From Liolophura sinensis (Eukaryota; Mollusca; Polyplacophora; Chitonida; Chitonidae): 64,000 bases of DNA. Location: NCBI RefSeq assembly GCF_032854445.1, contig NC_088297.1:25305127-25369126 (forward strand). The letters are read 5' to 3'. A model generated the notes under the pieces. That model made no database searches. It saw only the letters and a list, made by a program, of their open reading frames with translations, and was not told where the DNA came from. The stretch's first letter is position 1; every line of letters begins with the position of its first letter. Below are positions 11,301 through 25,400 of this stretch, piece after piece. A program made the position numbers and the translations under genes.

Positions 11301-14300
11301 ACTGTATCTCGGGCATATGCAATGCTACCCATACACTGATCTACTGTATTTCAGGCATATGCAATGCTACCCACATATTGATCTAATGTATTTCACACAT
11401 CTGCAATGCTACCCACATATTGATCTACTTCATTTCAGGCATATGCAATGCTACCCGATCTACTGTATCTCAGGCATATGCAATGCTACCCACATACTGA
11501 TCTACTGTATTTCAGGCCTATGCAATGCTACCCACATATTGATCTACTGTATTTCAGGCCTATGCAATGCTACCCGATCTACTGTATTTCAGGCCTATGC
11601 AATGCTACCCACATATTGATCTACTTTATCTCAGGCATATGCAATGCTACCCACATACTGATCGACTGTATTTCAGGCCTATGCAATGTTACCCACATAT
11701 TGATCTACTTTATCTCAGGCCTATGTAATGCTACCCACATTTTGGTCTACTTTATCTCAGGCATATGCAATGCTACCCACATACTGATCTACTGTATTTC
11801 AGGCCTATACAATGCTACCCGATCTACTATATTTCAGGCCAATGCAATGCTACCCACATATAGATCTACTTTATTTCAGGCATATGCAATGCTACCCACA
11901 TATTGACCTATGTATTTCACACATATGCAATTTTACCCACATACTGATCGACTGTATTTCAGGCCTATGCAATGCTACCCACATATTGATCTACTTTATC
12001 TCAGGCCTATGTAATGCTACCCACATTTTGGTTCACTTTATCTCAGGCATATGAAATTTTACCCACATATTGATCTACTGTATTTCAGGCCTATGCAATG
12101 CTACCCACATACTGATCGACTGTATTTCAGGCCTATGCAATGCTACCCATATAGTGATGTACTATATTTCAGGCATATGCAATGCTACCCGATCTACTTT
12201 ATTTCAGGCATATGCAATGCTACCCGATCTACTGTATTTCAGGCATATGCAATGCTACCCACATACTGATCTACTGTATCTCACCTAAAGTTTGGCCTGT
12301 AAACAATATGTTAATGTCAAAACTTTCGTTTTTCTGATAAGAAATTAATCAAACTTCACAAAAAACTCTTAAGCAGGCTTTGTAAGATGGATGAATCCAT
12401 CAAAATCAAACAAAACTTTAGAAAAATGCTAAACTTTAGGTGAAATACAGTATTAATACGATAAAACACGAATGCTTTGTTGAAGTCATTAGAACAAAGT
12501 AACAGTAGGTCAACTCCAACCACATGTAGTTCAAGGTCAAACTCAGATCTAGGTCAAGGTCAAGAACAGATACACAACCGCACATGTAAAACAATGTACA
12601 TATTGATGTATGTAAAGGATTTAAAAACCTTTTGTACTTGATTTATACATGTGGCAAAAAGGTGTAGCAATACTGTGGGTCAAGGTGATCCAAAAAAATA
12701 CATCTGGGGGAAGCCATCTGCAAATGTACATGTAGGCAACAGCTACAAATAACAATGAACAAACATACGGGTCTAGGCCCACATGGAATGTACATGTGGG
12801 TCTAGGTCGTCAACAAAAATACATTAAGGTGAAGGTTATAAATATACATGGGGCCATGATCAAGGTCATCAACAAATATACGTCGGTCAATATCATCAAC
12901 AAATAAACATGTAGGTCAAGATCATCAAGAAATGTACATGTAGGTCAAGGTCATCAACAAATGTACATGTAGGTCAAGGTCATCAACAAATATACATGTA
13001 AGTCAGGGTTATAAATATGCATGAGGTCAACAACACCAATAAAAGTACATGTGGGACGCACATATAAATACACATACTATACATGATGGGTAACGGTTAT
13101 CAACAAACGCAGATATGAACCAGGTCAACAACAAATGTACAAACATACATATGGGTCAAGGTCATCATATCAAGGTGAGTTTATGTACAGATCAGATGAC
13201 CAGACACTGTGAATTATAGTTTACAATAATCATACATGTACATATGTGTATAGGAGACAAAGACATTCTGTTTTTCACATTTATACATGTATAAAACTGT
13301 ATCATGAATTACACAAGGAGTCCACAGATACTTACTGAATGTAACAGGCAGGTACATATTACTTTATTTAATGTATACTAATGCTATGCTTGAAGTTTTA
13401 TATGCCTGTCATCCTCTTTGAAGCTGACAATACTAGGAAAAGTAGTGGAGGGGAAATATATACACAGAACACTGGTTGTCTTAAACAGGTGAACACACTT
13501 GCATACCAATAAAACACAGAGGTACAATGTATGGAAAGTTTTGTATGCTACACCTGACTTATGAACAAAAACACAGAATAACGCAGTGCAATGTATGGAA
13601 GTCTGTTTAGACCTCATCAGACTTTCGAAATCAAACACAGAATAGGGCAGAACAAAGTATGGAAGCCTGTTTAGGTCTCATCAGAATTTCCAGTGCAAAC
13701 ACACACAACAAGGCAGAACAAAGTATGGAAACCTGTTTAGGTCTCACCAGACTTTTCAAGTACAAGCACACACAACAAGGCAGAACAAAGTATGGAAGCC
13801 TGTTAAGGCTTCACCAGACTTTCCAGTGCTTACACACACAACAAGGCAGAACAAAGTATGGAAGTCTGTTTAGACCTCACCAGACTTTCGAAATCAAACA
13901 CAGAATAGGGCAGAACAAAGTATGGAAGCCTGTTTAGACCTCACCAGACTTTCGAAATCAAACACAGAATAAGGCAGAACAAAGTATGGAAGCCTGTTTA
14001 GGCTTCCATGCCACAACTGCTTTGATGTCAAGCGTAAACAAAAAAGTATGGCAGTACAATGTATGGAGGCTTGTTTACGCCATAGCCATTTCATGTGAAG
14101 CAGAACACAAATGTGTAAAACACAGGTAAATAAAGTATGGAAGCCTATGTACCTGTATGTCAAACATAACTCATCAATTAAACCAACGGGACACTTGAGT
14201 ACAAAGTATGGAAGCTTGTTAATGTCACTTTGGCTGGTTAACCCAACTAGAGCATTCCACTAAAACTAAAATCAGCATCTAGTGATGACGGCATTCAGTA

Positions 14301-17300
14301 AATAGTGGTGCATGTAGCAATATGCATGTGAATGACTGTAAACAATGCATATATATGTGCATTACAACACCATTATTAACAAGACCTTTGCCAAACAAGG
14401 GCATTTTTATGCGCAAATAAATGTCACAAAATACCACTTCTGACATTGAATCTTAAATTTTCCTGCCCCTTCCAAATAAAAACCCAAACACCTTTCTAAG
14501 GTCAGAAGAACTCTCAGAGTCTGGTTAAATGTGTAACTCAGTCAGGGGCCAAATTTGAGGTCTTTTAACGTACCAGAAGTTGAAATGCTAAGACTATCTG
14601 GCATTATTAACTGGGCTATTTTGATGCCATGTAACAATTATTACTTTAACGTACTAAACAATTTTTCAGTCATATGACAATGAGGGAATCCTTAGAATGC
14701 ATGTAACGTGCCTCCTTGTGCAGGAGGGATTTTCACCACTCTGTTATCTAGTGCTGTTTCACTGAGACGCCTTACCGAACGCTAGTAAGGATTGACCCTG
14801 GATCTAGCCCTCCTGAAGAGGACACTCTACCAAACTGTGCTATCAAGCCGGTCTGAAATGTGTCAAACATACTACTGGTGTGTGACATATGAAACAGGTG
14901 AAATGTCAATTTCCCATTAGCTTGTAAATGTCCTACAGGTATGGCAATTTGTTTAAAGTTTTCTGGCAGCTTATACCTTTCCTGCATGTAGTCATTTGTG
15001 AATTCCCCAGTAGTTAGTTCTCTACACCTTTACTTATTCCTTCAGAAACCGTCATCAATGTTAACAATAAAATGAGAAGAAGAAAAAAATAATAACTAAT
15101 AAGCTGATAACTGTCTGAGTAATAAAAAAATCAAAAACAAATAGCACCTTGGCAAACTTTGACTAGGTCAGACAGGTAACTGGTTCTCTGACTTGCCATT
15201 GGAATGAATCCTGTACAGGACATGATTGATGGCTTACAAAGGAATGAGAAACTAGCTGATTAGATGGATGTTGGCCCAGTTCAGCCATGTTGTTATCACA
15301 ACATGGGCTGAACTGGGCAAACTCCATTACTATGATAGTTTTATTTTTGGTAAGCATTTTATGTCCTCTCAGGATTACTTCAAATGGCAAGTCAGTGAAC
15401 ATCTATGCACAGTCTGAAATACAGACAAGTCTTCTTTACATGTGAACATCAATCATTCATTCTCTCCAAATGTTTTCGGCAGCTACCCTATTTCTTCTAA
15501 TTTTGGAACACCTTGCCTGTTCTCTTTAGCCAATGTACATGTAACTGTAGCAGGAATATTGAGTTTCTTTCTTCTCACATTTTTAGACCATCTAATGACC
15601 AACATACTGATATCTTTACTTTTCCCAAATAGCTAGGAAAGAAATATAATATATGGCATTCATCGCTACCAATATATGTTATAAAACTTAGAAGAATTAA
15701 AAATCTTTGTTCTGTTGGAATGGCTCTGGATAACTTGATCTCTCACAAGTAAGTTTTACCATCTTGTTTTTTGAAAGTAAAAGAAAGTTACAATATGATG
15801 TAAGTTTATTGCACACACAACTGAAAACTATGTCTAAAAATACTGTTATTATTTGTTTTTAGATTTTTTTGAAGAGTGTCGAATGGCATTCAAATACTTG
15901 AATTCTATGGTGGGCTTACCCTGAGCCATACTGACGGTATCTAGGAACTCTGATGTCACATCACCTCTATGGTGGGCTTACCATGAGCCATACTGACGGT
16001 ATCTAGGAACTCTGACATCACATCACCTCTATGGTGGGCTTACCATGAGCCGTACTGACGGTATCTAGGAACTCTGACATCACATCACCTCTATGGTGGG
16101 CTTACCATGAGCCATACTGACGGTATCTAGGAACTCTGATGTCACATCACCTCTATGGTGGGCTTACCATGAGCCATACTGACGGTATCTAGGATCTCTG
16201 ACATCACATCACCTCTATGGTGGACTTTATGAGCGATATTGACAGTATCTAGGAAATCTGACGTCACATCACCTCTATGGTGGGCTTTATGAGCCATACT
16301 GACGGTATCTAGAAACTTTGATGTCACATCACCTGTTTTTCATGATGTTCAAAAGAACGATGGAATTTTTGAGAACATTATTTCCGTAATCTGTAAAAAT
16401 AGTTATTACAACATTCAGTGTTGTGATAAGAGTTGGAAAAACTTCCTAAACTCTGATAGTATGGCCCATAAAGCCCACCTCAGACCTCAAACGTTAGAAC
16501 ACTTTTAACTCTTTTCACAAAAATCTAAACAAATCAATGAAAGTATACTCATGCCTAGTTTTAAGTGGTCTATTTAGTGATGTCTACTTTGATTTTTAGA
16601 TGTCTTTTCCACTAAGTGAATACTTTTTCATGATAGTCCACATAAAAAATTTTGAAAACCTACTGAAAAAAAGTGGAATCAGCTGTGAAGAGCTTTTCAG
16701 TTTGGCATTTTTACATAATATATATCATGTACAGCACAAGTTTTCCTTTACTTGATTTGGGGTTTCGCTTTTGCTAATGGTTTACTTCTGTTTGTGTCAA
16801 ATTCTCTCGGAGTTTGTTTAAATTCAACCTGTGCACATGCTTCAAGCGAAGAATAAGCTAGCTAGGTGTATACAGGTAAATGTGTCTCCCAGCAAACAGC
16901 ATGCACTTGTACACACATTTACAGTTAAACATTCGTGCAAATGTTAAACGATTATTAAACAAAGCAAAAAATTTTCCTGTCTTAGGAATGATTGACAACC
17001 AGAAAAGTAGACAGCTTTGCATGAACAGTGACATTTCTTTTGCAACACTCCAGTTTCAAATTTTCATTACAGTACCCTTAAAACAAATCGATTTAAAAAA
17101 GAAAAAGTATGAGAATATTTTGAGCTAAGACTAGAAAACCCATGATAACAGAAACTCCTCACAAGGTACAGGAACAAATGCCAACGGTTAAGAGTGATAT
17201 AAAAGTACATTTGAATCCTGGGAATCTACAGCAGGATTCTCGTGTGCTGTTGGTGATGGAGTCTGTCAGGGTTTACTCACTAAAGTGCCATCTGGTGTGG

Positions 17301-20300
17301 GACTGTCGGAGAAAACCACAGGCTCTCTGCTTTTCCCCTCCCCCCTTCCTTAGCTACACAATACATCTATTTGCAAATTAAGAATGTGTAATTAGCTCAT
17401 TTATACCATACGCAATACTCAAATACCGGACTATACTGGAAAAACCTATGAGGTCACTCCATGGCTGTTTGTTTACATGATAATGCATAAATACATTCCA
17501 TATAATCTGTGGTTAAATAATCGACAGAAAGCTTGTCTTCAGCTTATACCAATGATTGCCACGGCACCACACATGGCAGAAAGATCTTTTCTTGTCAAAA
17601 CTCAAACTAGCCAATCTAACCAATGTAGTTTTGTCTCCAGAATCAAATTAAAAATGTGCACAAAAATTGCACTGAAAGTTGCTCTTTCGTGCAAAAAAGG
17701 TTGAGGAAACAGTGTGATAACACATTCAAATATACATCTACTGTCATATCTGTACGTCATAAAATATAAGAGGACTCTTCACATTAAAATGGTAAATAGT
17801 TTATACCTTCATCAGTATCTTAACAAATAATATAATCATACTATCTGAAGGCTAACAGGATGTGCACTAATTGGTTGAGAATGTAGATATGAGAATCTGG
17901 GTTAAAGCTTCAGTTTCAGTTTTTTCTCTGTAAGGATATACACTGAAAATGGATACTAAAGCAAACATCCTAGTAGTGATATCAATGAACAGTTTTAGTT
18001 GTCAGACTAATAGCCATTCAAAATTCAAAACAGAATGAAAATGACCTTAAGTTTGCTGAAAACACATTCACTAGGATGAACCCTGCTGGAAAGAGTGCTG
18101 AAAACTGACAAATTAAAAAGAAAATGCTGAAAAGGCTCAAAACTAGAAATTGTCACAGCCAAGCCATATGTATCTAGTCAATATTATGAAATGGTTTGAA
18201 AAATGTCAAAAGAACAGATTTCTGTCAAAATGACAGACCTCCTTGTCATCTCCTGTAATATTAAGGGACTAATAATGATAAGCATGGAACCTGCATTAAT
18301 TCTACATGTATTTTTCTCTCTCTTATGACAGCCAATCTATATTGATCTTGTTTTCCTCTATTTCATAATGACCAATCAGCATTGATAACATTGGTTTACC
18401 TTTAACAACAACCAATTAGCAATGATTATGTCTTCTTATCTCAACCATCAACCAATCAGTATTGATTCTGTTTTATTATCTCCCAATAACCAATCAGCAT
18501 TGATTCTGTTTTCCAATCACTCTCAACAACCAATCAGCAATCATTCTGTTCGCCTTCAGTAGAGTTAACATATTCACCTTGGTCCCATTTTGTTTACACA
18601 CACCTGAACGTTTCTTCAACAATGTTTCTCAAACACAGTTGTACAATAAAACTCAACTACTATTATGTACACATATAATAAAACAAGGGACATGAACATA
18701 ATTAAAATGATGTGACAAAAAAAAATAGTAACATGCTTAGAGCTTAAAATTCAATTTCACATACCCAATAGGGAAGATTCAGGTTTGAACTCTTCTGTTG
18801 TTAAAGGTAAAAACAGTCTGACTGAATTATCTCACTTGGGAAAAATGTTAGGCAACCTTTGTTGACATCAATTTACCAATCATGTGTGTCACTGTGTTGG
18901 ACTATGACAAAAACCACATCTCTTCCATTTATTAACTTCACTTTCACAAAAATTAGGCTCATCTATATTCTCTATCTTTTCATCTTTTCAAAATAACTTT
19001 TTTTTTCTGATGCCCATATTACAGTAAATGAAATCAAAAATAGTTGCCTGACAGTTCTGACAGGTCACAAGATACACTTAGGGTGCTTTTTTAAATTTAT
19101 GCGATAAACCGGTTCAACCTCCAAACTCCCCTATTCTTACACATACTGTTATATGTCAACATAAAAGATGGTTTGACATTGTTCTCAAACTAAAATAGCT
19201 TCATTACATGGTGTTTTCCTAATTGTAACTCGGAAGACATCTTCCAGACTGTCCACCATGACTGCCGCTTTCTTTCATCACAAAAGGAATCTAGCTTTAC
19301 CCTTACAAAAACATGTAGTCGTTATTAATTAAGAGAAATTTATTTATATCACACTATTTCAACTTTCTTTTCAAAAAATACAATGCGCTGGAGATATTTC
19401 AACACCTGCCTGAATCCTTTTCACACAGGAAAGGAGATATGCATATTTATTAGCAATAACACAGGCACGGTTTGAAAATACTGTTTACATGAATGTACGT
19501 GTGAAGATAAAGTAAGGGTTACTTCCCTTGATCACAAGGCTTTCTCTGCCCACTTGGTGGCCTTGGTTGCGGTAGTTTGCCTGGCTTGCTGCGTGACATA
19601 TTCGTACAAGAGAAACACTATACAAATGTTGGGGGTCACATGAACGAGGTAAGCACTAACCCCTTTGTAGAAACCCCGCACACCTTCCAACCTGTCAGGC
19701 AAACAAAATGGAACCATGGCAAAAAATTGCGACCAAAAATCCATGTACAGCATGTTGCAAAACAACAACAAAAAAATAATAATAGCGGAAAACACAACAA
19801 ACACCTGATTTTGAAACATCAAATTAAACAGCAGTGACAAATTGAATGCAAATTTTCCACTTACATGTGGAGCAAAATTGCTAAAAAGATGTTGAAGTGA
19901 ACACAGTCTGCAGGACAGTTATAACAGAAAAATATGTATAAAATTTTGAAAGCTGAGAAGATTAAGTTCAGGATTGTGGATATGGCACTGACGGACATGT
20001 CACTCCAAGTAGCCATGTTGTAGAAGCCCTTATGAACTTGGCCACGTCAAAAAAACCTGGTGGCCCTCAGTTTATCAGTGTGGTTTCTTATATTGATAGA
20101 CAGAGAGTTATGATGCAATAAATTGGATTTTGTGGTTAGTTTAAGTGTTAAAACTAATGCATTTTGGACCACACATTTATGAGAAGGGAATTGTCCGTGT
20201 CACAATGCACACATGATGAGCAGGATATTGCAGTAACTTGTAGGGGCAAGCTGGCCAGAAAAATACTGTGACTTTGCATTATTTCTCCTTAGCAATGTCT

Positions 20301-22359
20301 GATTTATTATGAAAATATCTTCTAAAAATCTAAACGAAAGAGTCCGTTATCAATCAGAAGGTTCTGCTATGTTTGGTAAATTCCCTAAAGTCCGTGCAGC
20401 CAGCTAGGCCAAATGCTTACACCCATGCAGGACGAGGACGAGCAGGACTGCTAAAACATGACGTTTGTGTCCACGAACATCTCCCTGACCGAGCTCCAAA
20501 CTAAAACAAACATCGGCCCTTTGAACACGGAACAGAGCTGATACTCTTTGGTTGGATATCAGCCATTTTTGTTCATATTTTCTCATTGTCACATTGTTTA
20601 AAACGGATGGTATGAGAGAGCTCCTAGGTTTGTGACGTCACTCTAGATAGCTACAACATGGCAAAAGGGCGTCCCCAAATGAGTGGCTAGGCACTGACAA
20701 TTGATTCCTGTTTATTTTGTTGATACACAGTGTAGAATTTCTTACATATTTTTAGAACATATGTGGAATATTAATTAATTCAGCTTTAGTGGCCGACTTT
20801 ATCTTCTCTATAAAGGAAAACAATATGGACAGTCAGCCCAAATAAAGCCCACTACAAAAGCTTCTGGTCTGTTTCAGAAAATGAACATTTGCTCTTTCAT
20901 ACGCAAAAAGGTAAAGGAACTATGTGTACGTGTTTCTTGGCTTGTTTAAAAGCTCGCTCGTCATGCCTGATGAACGAGGGTGTTACAAACACACTGATGG
21001 TCTTTTGCTTTTTTTATATGAACTTGTCTTCATTACTCTGTATGACAGGATCATGCAAAGTTGTAACTTTCCAATCTCAACTATCTCGAGTGAATTCCAA
21101 AAGCTGATCTGCAGGAAATATTATCTTGAAAGTTTTCATATTCTCTGTTCCTTTTCTTCTGAGACAGTTGAGAAACATGACCCATGCAGATAATCGCGTG
21201 ATCTTGTCATAAAAAACCGTCGACAATTTGACCGATAGAATCACCCAATGTGTAGATGTACACTGAAAGTGAGTGAATCCCTGTTCCTACACCAAAAGAA
21301 AATTCTCGGAGTAACATTTTTAATGAACTTCTGAATTCTCTGAAATGGAACTAACAATTATTTTACAACCAAAGATCTCACTGAAGGGGACTTTATGGGG
21401 ATTCAAGACAAAGGATCACAGTGTTTCTCAAGAATGGCAAGACATTTGTCTTAATCTTTGGTTTTAGCTCGAACTTCATAGCCCTTGGTAGGCCACAAGA
21501 TATCGGGCAATATAACCGAAAAAACCTGATAAAATGAATAAATGAATACATAGTCCTTTTAGAAATTAAAATAAGAATTTCTATTGCAAAGTCATGATTT
21601 CGCCAATCAGGCTACCCCAAATCAAAGGTTTAGCCAGGGGGGTGTCTCTGTGCCTTTGAAACACCCTATTCTGACAAAATTAACATGGGAGAGACAGGAA
21701 AAATAGGAGAAAACTGGATATAAGATGGCCTGATTTCCAATTCTGCCAAAATTTATGTCCCAAATTTAAACTTAATGTCAGAAAAACTACGATCCTCGGT
21801 ACCTGGAGAGAAGAGATAAAAGGTTACCATAGCAACACACTCACCGCCACGTCTGTTTTAACACGTCTACTACACCGTTGTAACTTCGGTGCTGGTCCTG
21901 AAGGCGTGACCTCACGACTTGATATGGGTAAGTTGCCACGGCAGCAAACATTTTGGACAATGCTGCAAATAGGATATACTCTCCTGACCCCTGGAACATG
22001 CCAGAAACAAGAGTGAGGTGAAGGCGGAGTCAGTTATTGTCAAAGTTATCACGAGTGAATGAGCGAGTGCTTGGGGTTCAACGTCGCACTTAACAATTTT
22101 TCAGTCATATGACGACCAAGGAATCCTTAAAATGCCTGTGATGTGCCTCCTTATCGCAGCATGGATTTCCACTGCTCTTTTATCTAGTGCTGCTTCACTG
22201 AGACGGCTTACCGAAGGCAAGTAAGCTGGGCCTCCCGAGCGAAAATCATGCATATATAGACATGTGACAGGATATACTCTCCTGACCCCTGGAACATGCC
22301 AGAAACAAGAGTGAGGTGAAGGCTGAGTCAGTCATTGTCAAAGTTATCAGGAAATCATG

Positions 22360-22401
<42 letters not shown>

Positions 22402-25400
22402 TGTGATACAGTATTTCCTGTAAAGGTCAGCATTTTTCATGTGACATTCTGATTGATTCATACAACTTCAATATATAAGAATTAGAAGTTTTTTAAAAGT
22501 TTTATATCTTGCTGTAACTCTTCAATCTTTTTGCATGTTTGCAGGGTGTTTATTAAATAATACTCAGAATACATTATTCTTTGTAGACTGATAAATTATA
22601 CTATTTGTGGAGCCCTGAAATTGGTCAATCCAACCAATGTAGTTTTGTCTCCAAAATCAACTTATAAGTGTGCATAAAATGCACTAAAAGCTGCTCTTTC
22701 ATATGCGAAATAGTTGAGGAATCAGGGTAAAAAACTTTGTAAATGTTTCACTTAAAAGTTTCATTTTAAAACTTTTATGTGCTTCTGAAAGTGCATTTTT
22801 ACAAGAAATACAGTATTTTCAAGACAAATGGAAGAAGTTAAATCAACATCATTCTTGAACGCACCACCAAATATTCCTTCAGGTTAATTAATAAAAAAAC
22901 AACAACAACATTCCACGATACAGGTCCCTACTGGTTTGGGCCATCAGAATAACAGCCCTGTCAAAGTTCATAACAGAAGGAAAAAAGACATTACTGGGAG
23001 CCAACAGCCGAAACTCAAATCTGATCTGTAATGCTTCATGGCGAAGTCGTTTACCAAGACTTTATTCAATACACTGAACTTGCAGAGGACCTAGTCCCAT
23101 GGAGTACTGTAAGCCAACAGCCCTTCTAGTACCCTGCAGAGGACTAAGTCCCATGGAGTATTGTAAGCCAACAGCCCTTCTAGTACCCTGCAGAGGACTA
23201 TGTCCCATGGAGTACTGTAAGCCAACAGCCCTTCTAGTACCCTGCAGAGGACTGAGTCCCATGGAGTACTGTAAGCCAACAGCCCTTCTAGTACCCTGCA
23301 GAGGACTAAGTCCCACGGACTACTGTAAGCCAACAGCCCTTCTAGTACCCTGCAGAGGACTTAGTCCCACGGAGTACTGTAAGCCAACAGCCCTTCTGGT
23401 ACCCTGCAGAGGACTAAGTCCCATGGAGTACTGTAAGCCAACAGCCCTTCTAGTACCCTGCAGAGGACTAAGTCCCATGGAGTACTGTAAGCCAACAGCC
23501 CTTCTAGTACCCTGCAGAGGACTTAGTCCCAAGGAGTACTGTAAGCCAACAGCCCTTCTAGTACCCTGCAGAGGACTAAGTCCCACGGAGTACTGTAAGC
23601 CACCAGTCCTTCTAGTACCCTGCAGAGGACAGTCCCACGGAGTACTGTAAGCCAACAGCCCTTCTAGTACCCTGCAGAGGACTTAGTCCCACGGAGTACT
23701 GTAAGGCAACAGCCCTCCTAGTACCCTGCAGGGGACTAATATTCCCCTATGAATAATGAATTCCCCTCAGGTTACACACATCTGGGGGGTTTACTCACCA
23801 GTCTATGGCTAATATTCCCCTATGAATAATGAATTCCCCTCAGGTTACACACATCTGGGGGGTTTACTCACCAGTCTATGGCTAATATTCCCCTATGAAT
23901 AATGAATTCCCCTCAGGTTACACACATCTGGGGGGTTTACTCACCAGTCTATGGCTAATATTCCCCTATGAATAATGAATTCCCCTCAGGTTACACACAT
24001 CTGGGGGGTTTACTCACCAGTCTATGGTCCACTGGTCTGTTAAGTCTCTTATTGTAGGAATTTTTCATCTCTTCATATGCCATGAACTGAAGCGCTCCAT
24101 GCGAGATTCCAAACACGCCCGGTAAAAATCCCTGAAGATAACAAACAGATTATAAACATATGCCACGAACTGAAGTGCTCCATGAGAGATTTCAAACACG
24201 CCCGGTAAAAAACCCTGAAGATAACAAACAGATTATAAACATATGCCACGAACTGAAGTGCTCCATGAGAGATTTCAAACACGCCCGGTAAAAAACCCTG
24301 GAGATAACAAACAGATTGTAAACATATGCCACGAACTGAAGTGCTCCATGCGAGATTCCAAACACACCCGGTAAAAACCCCTGAAGATAACAAACAGATT
24401 ATAAACATATGCCACGAACTGAAGCGCTCCATGAGAGATTCCAAACACACCTGGTAAAAACCCCTGAAGATAACAAAGAGATTATAAACATATGCCATGA
24501 ACTGAAGTGCTCCATGTGAGATTCCAAACACACCTGGTAAAAACCCCTGGAGATAACAAACAGATTATAAACATATGCCATGAACTGAAGTGCTCCATGT
24601 GAGGTTCCAAACACACCTGGTAAAAACCCCTGAAGATAACAAACAGATTGTAAACATATGCCACGAACTGAAGTGCTCCATGTGAGGTTCCAAACACACC
24701 TGGTAAAAACCCCTTGAGATAACAAACAGATTATAAACATATGCCACAAACTGAAGTGTTCCATGCGAGGTTCCAAACACACCCGGTAAAAACCCCTGAA
24801 GATAACAAAGAGATTGTAAACATATGCCACGAACTGAAGTGCTCCATACAAGATTCCAAACACGCCCGGTAAAAACCCCTGAAGATAACAAAGAGATTAT
24901 AAACATATGCCATGAACTGAAGTGCTCCATGTGAGGTTCCAAACACACCCGGTAAAAACCCCTGAAGATAACAAACAGATTATAAACATAAGCCACGAAC
25001 TGAAGTGCTCCATACAAGATTCCAAACACGCCCGGTAAAAACCCCTGAAGATAACAAAGAGATTATTAACATATGCCATGAACTGAAGTGCTCCATGTGA
25101 GGTTCCAAACAAACCTGGTAAAAACCCCTGAAGATAACAAAGAGATTGTAAACATAAGCCACGAACTGAAGTGCTCCATACAAGATTCCAAACATGCCTG
25201 GTAAAAACCCCTGAAGATAACAGATTATAAACAAGATAAATGGGGTTTCTCATTTCCTCCAATACAAGGGTAGAGTTGATAAAGACTTGATGACCTTTGC
25301 CTTTCAAACTGATGACCATGGCTTTATATGTTCCTTCAAAACCAAAAACAAATAAAAAGTCTGCTGCCTTTTCTGAACTGTGACACAAACTGAATTAAAG

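Larger units (their letters stand above)
16339..19531 (-). other. Intron / 3' region between the two SLC25A32 last exons
   Basis: Mostly unique AT-rich sequence with a MITE half (17595-17712) and the CCAAT repeat (18340-18550). The minus-strand AATAAA at 19344-19339 probably serves exon 7b. No coding exon was recognised. Confidence 0.5.

Noticed and set aside
14770-14858. Functional tRNA gene on the minus strand
   Set aside because: It is the degenerate tRNA-like head of a family-2 SINE.
20633-20690. Small gene with a CRE and ATG ([10 protein letters not shown])
   Set aside because: The frame closes after ten codons; the TGACGTCA is noted but no gene follows.
24073-25388. Several overlapping 150-160 codon minus-strand open frames
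   Set aside because: They are read-throughs of the 83-bp exon 5 acceptor array cycling through three frames.
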